DNA from: Gonatopus flavifemur
Taxonomy: Eukaryota > Arthropoda > Insecta > Hymenoptera > Dryinidae
Assembly (NCBI GenBank): GCA_018340375.1
Contig: JAFFJZ010000002.1
Coordinates: 20,168,001-20,232,000 of the forward strand
Direction: 5' to 3'
DNA: 64,000 nt
The notes below the pieces were generated by a model that made no database searches, had not been told where the DNA came from, and worked only from the letters and a program-made list of their open reading frames with translations. The stretch's first letter is position 1. Each line of letters starts with the position of its first letter. Position numbers and translations under genes: made by a program. Shown one piece after another: positions 33,532 through 44,602 of this stretch.

Positions 33532-35646
33532 TTGGGTGATTCAAAATTGCCGTACACTTTTCTGAGAGCAGATTCTTGATGAAATTCTGAAAAGATCTTG
33601 GTCTAGAATATTCAGATCTGATCCTTATATCCGGAGATATGAACATTTTTTAATTTTTTGAAAACTCCAAATACCTCGGAAGTACCATATTTCTGACTTT
33701 TGAATCCAACACCATTCTCTGAGTCAGATCACGGGGTATCCCTGGAAGAAAATAAATCCAATTTAGCTTCCTTCGTTGTGGAGTTATAGCGATTTAAAGT
33801 TGTTGAATTCTGATTAGCTGAAATGCAAGAAAATTTGAATTCCCTATAACTCCACAACGAAGGAAGCTGAATGAGATTTATTTCTTTTCAGGGATACCCC
33901 GTGATCTGACTTCCCACGTAACCAAAAACGCTTTTGAAATGCATTTTACCAAAGCATTTGAAATATATTTTCAATGCATTCATTTAATGTATTCAAATAC
34001 ATTTTAAATGTACGTAATGTATTTCAAATGCATTTGTCAAAATGCATTTCAAATTCTTTTGATAAGATCGTCAAATAGGACTATTATAGGACGCTTAAAA
34101 TGCATAGTGAATACACCTATAAACGCATTTCAAAACTATTAATTATAACATTGGATTCATATACCATATGCATTGAAAATTGACTTTAAATGCATGGGAA
34201 ATACTCTTTTGAAGCTTAAAACTGATTCTATAAAAGTATTGATTTTGCAATTACATTAACAAAATTTACATTCATCAAAACCACTCGATTTATACTTGGA
34301 ATGCATTTTTTGGGGTTTGTAATACCTTGTGAATTGATCTAGCAAAGCATTAAGTTTGTTTTTCGAATATTCTATACGAAAATTTGATTCCAAATTTCCA
34401 AAGAACTCATATAAGTTTAGTTCTAGCACTCAAATAAATCCTGTACATTTCTATTGTTTGAAAAAAGATATTGAGCCTCTAAGTGCTATTTCAGTTTGGG
34501 AAATTTGTACGAAAGTTGTGTTTATGCATTGTAATCACCTCCCAGTTCATGTAGCTTGTGTTCCGCCGAATCATTGGGAGGTGTTAACATAAAATTGATT
34601 ATTATTTACGGAATTTTATAAGTCTGTACGTTATGGAATTATTGTATTTGAACCACCTGAAATAAACAGGATGAAACTTCATAAAATATATTCTCAGTTA
34701 CATCAATCGTTTCTTGTATCATCACTTCCACATTTTTAAGAGGAGAATGCAAAATTATTGGGTACATCAAAGTAAAACTCCAAATGGCACAGTTCTTGAG
34801 ACATCGCAAAAATTATTTTCAGATTCCTAAAGAAAACAAATGCATCAGTTTTCAAAGTTTAAAAGATATCTTAAATAGTAACAACATATATATGTATATA
34901 TTATTGAGAAAAAGTTTGGAAATTTCACTTGGGATATTTTTCGAACTATGAGAACTGTTGTATCCAATTTTTTCTTAGAAATTTATAAACAATCTTTTTG
35001 ATACCTCAAAAATTTTGTCTGTCTACATATGGTTGATGATAGAAAACCGAATTACATTTATTTCACATGCTGTAGAACAATCTTCAAAGATAAAGAATGA
35101 TTTTGATGCCATGAAGTGCAATTTGTATGAAATATTTTTCAAACCATCCAGGATGTATTTTACTTACAAATCTTGATTAAAGCCCCATCAAGTGCTTGAT
35201 TTCAAATTTCTATTTGTTTGAATACATCAATAATATTTTCTTCCCAAATTCATTTGAAGTATTATGATGATAATATCAAATTAAAAAAAAACATTTTGAA
35301 TGTATTTTATTCACATTCTGATAAATACATTTTCACAGAAGTTTTCAAAATATATTTCAAAAAATATTTCAAAAAAACCTTTTCTCAACAATACTTTTGA
35401 AATGCATTTGAAATCTTTTACGAAAAATCTTTTATTCCAAAAACGATTTTAAATTCATCCGATGCATTTAAAATACATTTTGAAAGTGTTTTTGGTTACG
35501 TGGGTTGGAGAATGGTGTTGGTTTCAAAAATCAGAAATATGTTACTCATCTAAGGATCAGATCTGAATATTCCGGACCAAAATCTTTTCAGAATCTCATC
35601 AAGAATCTTCTCTCAGAAGAGTGTACGGCAATTTTGAATCACCCAG
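33532..35646. mobile_element. Long foldback element, split by a nested repeat element
   Basis: The left end TTGGGTGATTCAAAATTGCC is matched in inverted form by GGCAATTTTGAATCACCCAG at the right, followed by TA. The TIRs extend over ~190 bp (TTTCTGAGAGCAGATTCTTG versus AGAATCTTCTCTCAGAAG). An inner hairpin around 33740-33900 repeats TTCCTTCGTTGTGGAGTTAT. The termini and the GAATTCTGATTAGCTGAAA loop resemble 12875-13806. The 33913-35504 element lies in its right half. Confidence 0.75.
33913..35504. mobile_element. Word-amplified element, CCCACGTAACC ends
   Basis: Starts CCCACGTAACCAAAAACGCT and ends AGTGTTTTTGGTTACGTGGG. Just inside both ends and through the first and last ~250 bp, the words GAAATGCATTT and TTTAAAATACATTT recur. 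The middle carries a 78-codon frame (34356-34592) without a known domain and a small inverted pair CACCTCCCA/TGGGAGGTG (34537, 34575). 1,592 bp. Confidence 0.75.
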
Positions 35647-35835
35647 TATATGGATAGGGAGCAAGTTTGTTAAAATGAACGGGAATTGATTGTTTCAGCA
35701 AATCAAGTCTTGCAAAACTAGTGGGGGATGATTGTAACGAATCAGTTCGTTAATACAGAGCATTATCATTGTTGGATCATTTAAGGGGTAATATCACTTC
35801 GTGGACGGGGAAATTGACATTATTTTCAAAGTGTA

Positions 35836-36081
35836 CACTGAAAACACAGTTTGTTCCAGCCAAACAAACTTTTGGTTGAAATGAACGCAAAGGAACTTTT
35901 TGGTTGGCTGAAATAAAATTCATTTGGGGTGAAGAAAATTTGGTTCATAATAATTGAGGCTTCCATACAGACAAATAAATTTTGTTTATCCTAAATAAAT
36001 TTTATTTCAGCCAAACAAAAAGTTTCATTGCGCTCATTTCAACCAAAATTTTGTTTCGCCGAAACAAACGTTTTCTCAGTG
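35836..36081. mobile_element. CACTG-type MITE with TA duplication
   Basis: 246 bp, TA at 35834-35835 and 36082-36083. Starts CACTGAAAACACAGTTTGTT and ends ACAAACGTTTTCTCAGTG. The interior is a hairpin of AACAAA/TTTGTT words (CAGCCAAACAAA on both arms). Confidence 0.85.
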
Positions 36082-36086
36082 TAGCC

Positions 36087-36215
36087 TAGGGTTGCCACCT
36101 CGAAAGCAGGACGCGACGTTCATTGGTCAAGTCACATGAAAACTCAAATATAATTGGATATTCGAGAAGAATTAACCAATAAACGTCGCGTCCTGCTTTC
36201 GAGGTGGCGATCCTA
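36087..36215. mobile_element. hAT-like MITE with 8-bp duplication GTGTAGCC
   Basis: 129 bp. Starts TAGGGTTGCCACCTCGAAAG and ends in the inverted form, GGTGGCGATCCTA, with ~42-bp arms. GTGTAGCC flanks both sides (36079-36086 and 36216-36223). The left copy of the duplication includes the last bases of the MITE at 35836-36081, so it inserted later. Confidence 0.85.
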
Positions 36216-36246
36216 GTGTAGCCATGAAGTCAAAGAAAATTATAAA

Positions 36247-36729
36247 TGTATGGGGTCTTCTGCATATGAAAGTACGAGTCTTTGGATACAAAAAACACTT
36301 TTTGTTCAAGTTTTTTAATTCAAAATTTTTAATCTAGAACAATGAAAAAGTTCCTTGAAATATAGCTCAGAATGTAGCTATCTACGTGGGATTTTTTCGA
36401 TATCAGCTTTTTTACTGGCTTATAACCGATTTTCCGACGGAAAAATCGGAAAAAAATTTTCAAACTGACGCCATTTTCTCCAAAATCTGTTTTCCGAAAA
36501 AATCCTAGGTAGATAGCTAGATTTTGAGTTATATTTTCAGGAATTTTTTAATTTTTTGTTTCAGATTAGAAATTGTGTCCTGTAGCAGTACGCCCGTTTT
36601 AACCATGAGAAAGAAAAATGTTTTTTTGACCTCACCACCATTCCACCATTTTGGATTTAAAAACTTGAATAAAAAGTGTTTTTTGTACCCAAAGACTAGT
36701 ACTTTCAGATGCAAAAACCCCATACATTT
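36247..36729. repeat. Foldback element, ~150-220-bp arms
   Basis: AAATGTATGGGG (36245) through ATAGCTCAGAATGTAGCTAT is inverted from about 36500 (AGATAGCTAGATTTTGAGTT) to CCCCATACATTT (36719). The centre has a further palindrome (CCGATTTTCC/GGAAAAATCGG). The 130-codon frame at 36524-36916 mainly reads one arm and is not supported as a gene. Confidence 0.75.
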
Positions 36730-37017
36730 ACCATGTGTTTTGACTTCAGGGCAACACTTTGAGAATACCCTGGTGAAAATTTCCGCTCGTCGGAAGCGAA
36801 CTTTGAAACAAATGAAGCGTAAAATGTTTCAATTTCCGCTTCTTCCGCGCTTAGATACTGTTTCATTTACTCCCCCGCGTTGCTTTACCCCCTTCTCACG
36901 CTTTCATTTTCATTAGGGTAACGTCAATTCTTCCGTTCACAAAGTCATATTACCCCTTAATCCACTTAGCGAAGACAAACTCGTTAAAACAGCGAAATCT
37001 TTTTTTTCCGTGTAGTA

Positions 37018-37271
37018 CACTGTGAAAAATGTGGGGAGTTTTTCTTCACATTTTTGGTGGAATCAATCCCCACATCGCGGGGGAATTGTTTTTCCATCAA
37101 AAATGAGGGATTTTCCCACCGCTATGAGGAACTATGTCGTTTTTTGGATGTTGTCTCCTCTACAAATGGAGAAAAAGTCCTCCAAATTATGGTGAAAAAT
37201 GCCCCATCTATGGAAGAACTTTGCTGCCACCATTTTTTGAGGGAATATTGCACTATCATTTTTTTACAGAG
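37018..37271. mobile_element. CACTG-type MITE, copy of the 60098 family
   Basis: 254 bp, TA at 37016-37017 and 37272-37273. Starts CACTGTGAAAAATGTGGGGA. The interior shares ATTGTTTTTCCATCAAAAAT- and CCACCATTTTT-type blocks with 60098-60349 in opposite orientation. Confidence 0.8.
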
Positions 37272-37273
37272 TA

Positions 37274-37676
37274 GTTGTGCGTAAAAAACCTGAAATTTGG
37301 AGTTGTATTCTGTGATTTGATGTAATAATACGCACTTTCTGGTCAACGTAGCTCCGCGTAGTTTTTATGGAAACGCCGTACTTTGAAATATTCTCACAAA
37401 AGAGATTTTCGAAAAAACAATTCTATCCAATTCTTCATACTCACTGGGCGAGAAAAACATCGTCAATAATGTGAAAAGTGAGGGCTCTGTGTGAACATTG
37501 TACCTACATTGTGCAACAAAAAATAACGAAATCATATTATTCGATGATAAACAATACCTTATTGAATTACAAATTATTTTTTTGAATATCCGAATGATGA
37601 TGGTGTTGAGAGTATCAATTTCTCAACGTTTCTGGTCCCTGAAATCGTCTCTACGGGTAGAACAGAATCGTACTTG
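37274..37676. other. Unassigned DNA
   Basis: No repeat boundary or coding feature recognised. Confidence 0.3.
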
Positions 37677-37907
37677 CACAGAGAAAAGTTTCTATTAAAG
37701 ATTACTATATTTTTATGGTACTCGTGGGATATACTTTATTATGAGGCTTAGAACTATATTTATTTCAAATTATAACAAATTTATCTTCATCCTCACGAGA
37801 GAGTATGGTGAATGCTCGTATACTTGTGGTTCATAACGACATAATCAAGTATATCCCAAAAGTACAATATACATTATGCTAATATCTAATATAAAATTTT
37901 TACTGTG
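37677..37907. mobile_element. CAC-ended MITE (CACAGAGAAAAG) with TG duplication
   Basis: 231 bp. Left end CACAGAGAAAAGTTT, right end AAAATTTTTACTGTG, TG on both sides (37675-37676 and 37908-37909). Interior arms GTGGGATATACTT and AAGTATATCCCA are inverted. Confidence 0.65.
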
Positions 37908-37909
37908 TG

Positions 37910-39673
37910 CATAACGATATTGTCATATAGCTTATCGCATCCTTTTCCAATGAATTTGCACATTCCATTCCCCGTAGAGAATCGTGAAATACGAATGCTA
38001 ATTGAAGGAATAAAAAAAATGAGAGAATAAAAATCAACTAGCTCTCCCACGAATCACAATTATTATAAAAAGTATAGTATAATATTCAATACGCGGTTGC
38101 CGTAACGTTCCACATTTCATACTTATCTTTATTCCAGTTTTCCCTATAGACTCCTCTGGTAACTATGAAATTTCGCGCGTTCTGACTTCATAGTATTTCG
38201 AAGTTCGTAGACCCTTTTATCACGAACGTGTCATAATTATCGCTCGCAATTATATATCTATGCAATTATGAGTTTCGTTCCGATGACTCAAATCTTCACG
38301 AAACTTGATAGCGTGTGATTTAACATTTCTATATCTTATTCGAATTATTTCCTTGACGAGTTCAAAAACAGGGTACGTAGAATCTTGTTTGCTCTTCTCC
38401 TCTCTTCGGTGAAGTTTTGATAAGATGAGAGTCTGGTGAAGAAGTTTGAAACCTTGACTCAATCTCAAAAAAACTTAGTTCGTGGATGTGGTTGGATTCG
38501 ATCGAAATGTTGCAGAATAATAAATTTCTATTTTAAATTCGTTTTGATACTTTTGAATTTTTGTACAACAAAACAAAATAAATACAATCTGAAATTTGGC
38601 AAAATCGTGTACGCATGAAAATGCCACGAGGAGGAGTAGAAAGATATCGCGAATCTGTATTTCGAACGAATTCGATCATCCGTGGCCTAGTTTTTCAATG
38701 GAATCATTATTCTCCTCAACGTTCGAGTCTTTCAATTGTTCTCTTCTGATGTCATCGGTACGTGATTGTATAAGTATCACAAAATTCCGCTCTCTCACCA
38801 AATTCAGGGCAATCGGATTCCGAGGTTGTTTCAACCATCGGATATATTATTCTTCTCTTTTTTTTGGCACGTGAAAAGAACCCAATGCGGGATTTCCTCG
38901 TTGTCGAACCTGGCCACGTTCAATGCAATTCCGAACGTCATTAATCACTTGCAAAAATCTCCACTTATTCTCGATGCTTTTTATTTTTGACTTAATACAA
39001 TTCGAATAGTTATTTTTCATGGCGCCAGACGCATCGCAATCGTAAACTGGATTATGGTATTTTCCCTTGTCTCGAAGTAGTTAAAGTTCCTGAAAACTGG
39101 CGTGGGATTTCTTTTGAAGTTTCTCCTTTTCTTTCTCTTTCTCTCTGTACATTGCGATTTCCGATTATCGTAAGTAACGAAAATGACTACATCTCATCGA
39201 ACTTTGGCAATTCCAGTGTTTCGTTCCGGTTCTTTGTTTTATTTTGGCCGTTCGCCATTTTTCTAAATCACTTCTTCGATTACGTTCCGATTCTCGAAGA
39301 TTTTGATGTGTAAATCTCTTCGATGTGAACGGAATTTCTCATATTGTTTAAATTTATTCGAAATAATATGGTTTACTTCGTAATTCAAACTAGACTATAC
39401 CGATAACTTGAAAATTTGATAAAAATTGTATAAAAATTTGTTCTCGAGGAAAGTAGAATGTTTTTCAAGAATGGAGAAGGAAGATAAAGATTCGAATAAA
39501 GATTTGGAAACAAACTTGAGGTCTAAAGACAAAGAAATCATAAAACATAAATCTTTAGTGTTTGTACAACATTGTAATTGATATACATTCGATTCTCGGA
39601 TAGAATGTTTTTATCTCCGAACAAAGCGATGTAAAGCGTTTAACTCCACAGTTTCAATGTTTTTTGGTTTCAG
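37910..39673. other. Unassigned DNA, presumed intron upstream of the first visible exon
   Basis: Directly precedes the acceptor of exon 39674-39835. I looked for a signal-peptide exon ending after the first base of a codon. None is convincing (a frame ending at a GTACGT near 38759 does not have signal-peptide character). Confidence 0.35.
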
Positions 39674-39835
39674 GCCAAGTAGATCTTTGGACGCAAAGTA
39701 CAACGGGATGCACGTGCAGTTTCAACTCATCGAGCAACGAATGCGCTTGTTGCGTACCGACTGGCGGTTGCAGTTGCGGTTCAGTTTTACCCCATAGATG
39801 CGCCCAATGTGGACTAGAACAACATTGTGCTAATA
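39674..39835 (+). CDS. Internal exon: cysteine-rich segment of an extracellular CUB-domain protein
   Basis: 162-bp exon with a TTTCAG acceptor before it and a GTGAGT donor after it. The reading frame starts with the last two bases of a split codon and gives 52 complete codons. It contains 10 cysteines in tight CXC, CXCC and CXXC spacing (GCTCSFNSSS, CACCVPTGGCSC, CAQCGLEQHC). It ends one base into a codon completed by exon 42828-43011. So many cysteines plus an N-glycosylation site (NSS) suggest a disulfide-bonded secreted or cell-surface protein. Codons are unbroken and GC-richer than the surroundings, which supports selection on protein. The exact gene is not recognised. The first exon(s) with signal peptide lie upstream and were not found. 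Confidence 0.8.
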
Positions 39836-42827
39836 GTGAGTAATTTTGAAATTTTAATCATATTCCATACGTGATAGGGCACTGAACCGATTATCACAAC
39901 GTGATCCAAATGATTTTTCACTTCTCATTCCGAAGAGTTTAATTTAAATAATTATCCCAATATTCAGGAGAATGGGTAACGGGATTATCGTAAATATGGA
40001 TACAGTATTACACGAACGCAGTATATATTCATTCGATTATAATTTCATGATTTGCAAAACTCAGAAACCATATTTTTCCCAACGAATGGGAATCTTTTTC
40101 ATCCTCCCGTTCGTTATAATCATCTTTACGAGCGGAATAAAAGGATGATTATGATAATTCCAACGCTGCGTATCATCGGATACGATGAAAATTCAAGATC
40201 GTGTAATTAGATGTGCTTTATCCAAATTTGTGATGCTCCACGAAACGTAATCGAATATCGTATAATTAAATAAAGTCTATTCAATCCTGGGGTATTGTAC
40301 TCTCATTATGACCAATAATGATTACTGGTGATTCGTTTTTATATGTTAATTAAATTTCTAACCGTACTTGATTCTCATCCCCCATTATTCCATTATGAAA
40401 AGTAGATACAGTGGGATGGGAATTTCAGTGTATCGTTTTATCCACCGGCGCTCATTTCACTTCCCCTGGGTTCTGTACTTTTTGGAGAATACTCTTTCTT
40501 GAATATTGAATATTATTCGATTGGAAGGGTTTGAGTAGAGGGTTCATACCTTTTATCAATTTTTATAAATATCAAACTCAAATGGTTTATAGATATCGAA
40601 TACAGTCATCCGCAATATGTATATTTCCGAATAATCAATTTTTTATTCACATTCGAGTGCAGTATCGAATATTGAATTAGATGGGGAAGGAATAGGATAT
40701 TTCATGAGATTTTTTTTTTCAATTAAGAAATTCATGGCAATCGATAATAGGATTATTACGTTGAACAAAAAAAGATGATCGTAATAATGAAAAAGAAGTT
40801 GAACGTAGTTGACATCGGATACAATGGAGGAAGATCTCCCTACCGAAAAGCAATTAACTGGAAGAGAAATTAAATGGTCGGAACTAACAGAACGATATGG
40901 TTACCGTCAGGTTGGATACATGGGTGAGGTTATAATGCAATGTAGATAGAGGACGGCTTGAGGCAAAGCAAGCAACGCTTGTACGTTCCGCTCAAAGAAA
41001 CAGTGATGTTTCTCAAACGTTGTCACGGACTTAACTCCCCTCGACTCTCTTCCATCAAGAGTCTTACTAATTCTAAGATTCTGTTACGCGCCATGTCTCT
41101 ACACGCGTCTTACCTTCCTTCCTTCTTGAATAATTCCAACATGAGTATTTGTTCATTGATCTCTCATGAAGATTAAAATTCAAATTAGTCTCTGAGCATA
41201 TATAAACAAACTTTTGTATATATCTATATAGATGATAACTACCTGAGATTCTGGGTTTTGTAATTAGAATTTCATTTCCTAAGGATCTCCACAAGAAATA
41301 ATCTAACGAGAGTGGTTAAAATGAACGAGGTGACCGTTCAATTGCTTCCCTACTTCCTGGATTCGTCAGGAAGTACCACTTCATTCGAATAATATCCAAG
41401 CGCTATCCGCAATGGGGAAGCACTTCATTCTCTTGGAACCAATTATTTTCATAAATTACATGGTTCCAGTACTCTCATAGATTCGAATTATACTCCAAAT
41501 TTCAGCCTTCGTGTCGATTTTGTAACCATCAAGTATCCAATGATATTATGAACATTAAATAGAATTGTTCGTCTTTATAAATCTATGAGAAATGGAATTA
41601 TAATTCAAGAAACTGTATACAACATTTCGAATAACAATTATGTGCATTAGAGAGCATTTAACATCATACTCCTGTCTTGAATTTAGATTCAACAGATCAC
41701 AAGGTTGTAAACCTCACCTGTCTGCTACTTGATATCATAATAGCATATCAGCACTCCGCAATTGCGAGTACAATGAGGTTCAACCAGGTTAAATAAAACA
41801 AATTTCATGACTAGAACACTCCAAAGCAGTCTATAGTTTCGCGAGAAAAGAAACTCCAGGAACTTACTTTTTCTACTTTCTCGAAATTCGTATAGAATTG
41901 TGAGGAACAAAACACGTTTCGAGAAACACACTCGTTCTCATTTCTTTTGACAGAGATATCGAATACACTGCCAGTCTGCGCGTATTCTTTCAACAAAAAT
42001 TTTAGACGAGGAGGAAAAAACATAAGCTGGGAGAAATATTACTATGCGCATTACAAAACGTATTGCAAAAGGAAATGACGTCGTCAAAATAAAAGGTGGA
42101 AAGGAAAAAAAAGAATGGCAAAGGAATATTTTCTCTAGGGATTTTCAACGTTCCTCTCCCGTGTTCCTTTCACGTTGGATCCTTTGCCTCAGCTGGTTAT
42201 CTTTTGACCTTAACGGCTTGATTACTACTTGTTCACACGGGTCGTGGCTGGTTAAAAACGAAAATGTTAGAGTGTCTTGATGCCGTGAATGTTGTTTTAA
42301 CTTGTGGCTCCTGCCTCAAAGAAAAATAAAAGAGCAAGAGCAAGAAGAAGAACAAGAAGAAGAAGAAGAAGAAGAATTGAAGGAAAGTGACACAAAAAGC
42401 GTACTCGTCCCTCCTTCTTCTTTTCTTCTCTTCTTTCTTCCTTCTTCTTTCTTTCTGGCGTGACGTAATTGCATTTCGTGTCCCAAAGAGACTTAAGCAA
42501 AAGGGGGTAAATACGTAGAATTAGACGGTGTATATAGTTGAAACGTGTCGTAGTTGCATTTAACTCGATCTATTCTCTAGAGAGAATAGGGGATTGAGAA
42601 AATATCGCTCGAACGTCGTGAGATGCACACCGAGAAAATCATTCGATTTTGGATGCCGGGCTTCTCTCGAGCACGTTATCATTCCCCTCTTTTATCCGGG
42701 AAAAGATTGGGAACGTTTACGAGGTTATTTTTATTTCTCCATCATATGACGATTCATATATTCGATCGATCGATGAAAGTATCGAAGGTCAACTAACGTT
42801 GTTGTTTTCTGTTCTATCTGTTCGCAG
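39836..42827 (+). other. Intron (2,992 bp) between the two CUB-gene exons
   Basis: Begins GTGAGTAATT and ends TTCGCAG, and is AT-rich. It contains no further exon I can support, and an (AAG)n tract at 42341-42377. The frames at 40958-41294, 41725-42023 and 42044-42500 are short and domain-free. Confidence 0.7.
42341..42377. repeat. (AAG)n microsatellite
   Basis: About twelve AAG triplets with one CAA interruption, within the intron. The following 42410-42460 is the complementary CTT-rich type, so the pair could fold. Confidence 0.9.
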
Positions 42828-43011
42828 TGTGTAATATAACTCTAGACAGCAGACATTTATTGAATAAATCGAATCGTGGTTTTGGACAGATCAAATCACC
42901 TTATCTCGAAGGACCCTCGAGGTGTATTTATAAATTCATACCGGATGTTGGACAGAGAGTGGAATTACAGATCTACCGCCTGGTATCGATCGGACGCCTC
43001 AATGGCACTGC
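42828..43011 (+). CDS. Internal exon: start of a CUB-like domain
   Basis: 184-bp exon with acceptor TTCGCAG and donor GTGAGT. It opens with two bases that complete the codon (A|TG) left by exon 39674-39835, then runs 60 codons and ends two bases into an Ala codon. It reads [10 protein letters not shown], then [16 protein letters not shown] and [18 protein letters not shown]. That is an N-terminal CUB pattern: Cys, G.I.SP......C.Y.F......V.L...R. It has N-glycosylation sites (NIT, NKS, NGT). CUB domains are extracellular ~110-residue beta-sandwiches for protein binding. The remaining half must be in later exons, which I could not find before 64000, so the next intron is long or they lie outside. 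Confidence 0.8.
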
Positions 43012-43188
43012 GTGAGTATACCATTCATTAATTCTGATATTCATTAATTTCACCGGAATCTTTCAACAGAAATTCGAGAGGATAATATTTCGATGCGTAA
43101 ATAAGTATCTCTTTTCTACACTTTTTATCCTCATGCAGAGTTTTTGTAACGTGAAGACTACAAAAATTTCTGAAAATATGGTTCCCTG

Positions 43189-43449
43189 CACGGAGAAAAA
43201 CGCATGGGAAATGTGTAGCAGGGTTTACCATAATAATGGTAGTTTTGGGACACATGAGCATTTATGTGCACTCCTCCTTTAATTATGGTAATTCATACCT
43301 CATTTTGGTGGAAATAACTTTGCATTTGACACATATTACTATAAGTTCAAAAAAAATTACTACAAATTGAAGGAGAAATGTTCATAAATGCCCATGTGTC
43401 CCAAAACTGCTATTATTATGGGGATCTCTGCTACAAATTTTTCTCCGTG
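43189..43449. mobile_element. CACGG-type MITE with TG duplication
   Basis: 261 bp. Starts CACGGAGAAAAACGCATGGG and ends AATTTTTCTCCGTG, flanked by TG (43187-43188 and 43450-43451). The interior arms are inverted (GTAGTTTTGGGACACATGAG versus CATGTGTCCCAAAACTGCTA). Probably intronic to the CUB gene. Confidence 0.85.
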
Positions 43450-43451
43450 TG

Positions 43452-44600
43452 TTAAGATGACATGGTATATACACTAGGGTGATTTGAAAAAAAAAACACT
43501 TTTCTGGAAAATCCATCCGAACCACCCTGCATTATGAAGTTTTAAGTTCGCGAATTTCGTGTTTTTACACTTCCGAGTTACGAAATAGGCATTGCTTAGA
43601 ATTGTGGATAACTTTGCGATTTCTTGATCGAAATTATTGAAAATTTCAGGGATCTATAGTCTTATGATAGAGCACTTCGAGATAGTGTATGGTAACTACC
43701 TGGAGAACATTTTGTTGGTCAAAAAAAAATTATTTGTTTATAAAAAGCATTGATGAGCAAAATGAGCAGCAGTTTAAATTTAGCTACGAACATAACGGGA
43801 AAAAACTTCATAAGTAATACAAAAACAACCTACCATACGCAGAACCTGCCGAAAGAATGTTGTGCGGGGGATATTCATTTTAACACTGAACATAACACGA
43901 AAATAGGAGAATGATCCGATTTCTCGTCATTTCCAGATGCTGCAAACAATTGACGGGCGTTAATTATTCATAAAATCATCTGGGAATGACGGAAAATCGA
44001 ATGATTCTCCTATTTTATCCTATTCCACTGCTAGTAATGGAATATGGATATTCTAGTACATGTGCAGAGATTTTGTTGGCACGGTACTGAAAATTTACCA
44101 AGCATAACGGAAAATTCAGTCCTTGTACTGGGATTTTCGAGTTTGGGATTGTGCACTGAAATTTTGCCATGATTTCGTGAAAATTTTACTGGCTCGTACT
44201 ACAATTTCACAGTTCTTGTGCACCAGAAAGAAGTATCCCCTCAATAAGGACTTGGAAACAATTTCGAATTTAGAAAAAAAAATTAATCGTTGGTATACTG
44301 GAATTATACAGGTTTTGAACTGCAATTTTCAGATCGTGTGATGGAATTTTCCAGTTATGCTGGAATTTAAGCACTGTTGAACTCAAATTTTCCACTTCTA
44401 TTGGACTTCGTCATTTCTGGGAGGAAAAATTTCAAGTCTTTATATTAAAAATTTCCTGATTGAGATTTTGAATAATAATTGTAATTGTAGCAAATAAAAT
44501 CGATATATGAGGTTTTTCGAACACTTATTCCTTTGTGTATTCTAGATATGAAGAATGTGTACATGGTAAAAATTTTAGGACTGAGAGTTCGAGATTTATA
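43452..44600. other. Unassigned DNA with small repeats
   Basis: ACTAGGGTGATTTGAAAAAA at 43473 looks like a lone TE end. 44060-44460 has diverged words of the type ACTGGAATTTTCAGT on both strands, like 49425-49640. A hairpin at 43900-44015 is listed separately. Confidence 0.35.
43900..44015. repeat. 116-bp hairpin repeat
   Basis: AAAATAGGAGAATGATCCGA and the following ~20 bp (CGTCATTTCCAGATG) are inverted as CATCTGGGAATGACGG and TCGAATGATTCTCCTATTTT. The loop is ~35 bp. Probably a very short MITE. Confidence 0.7.
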
Positions 44601-44602
44601 TA

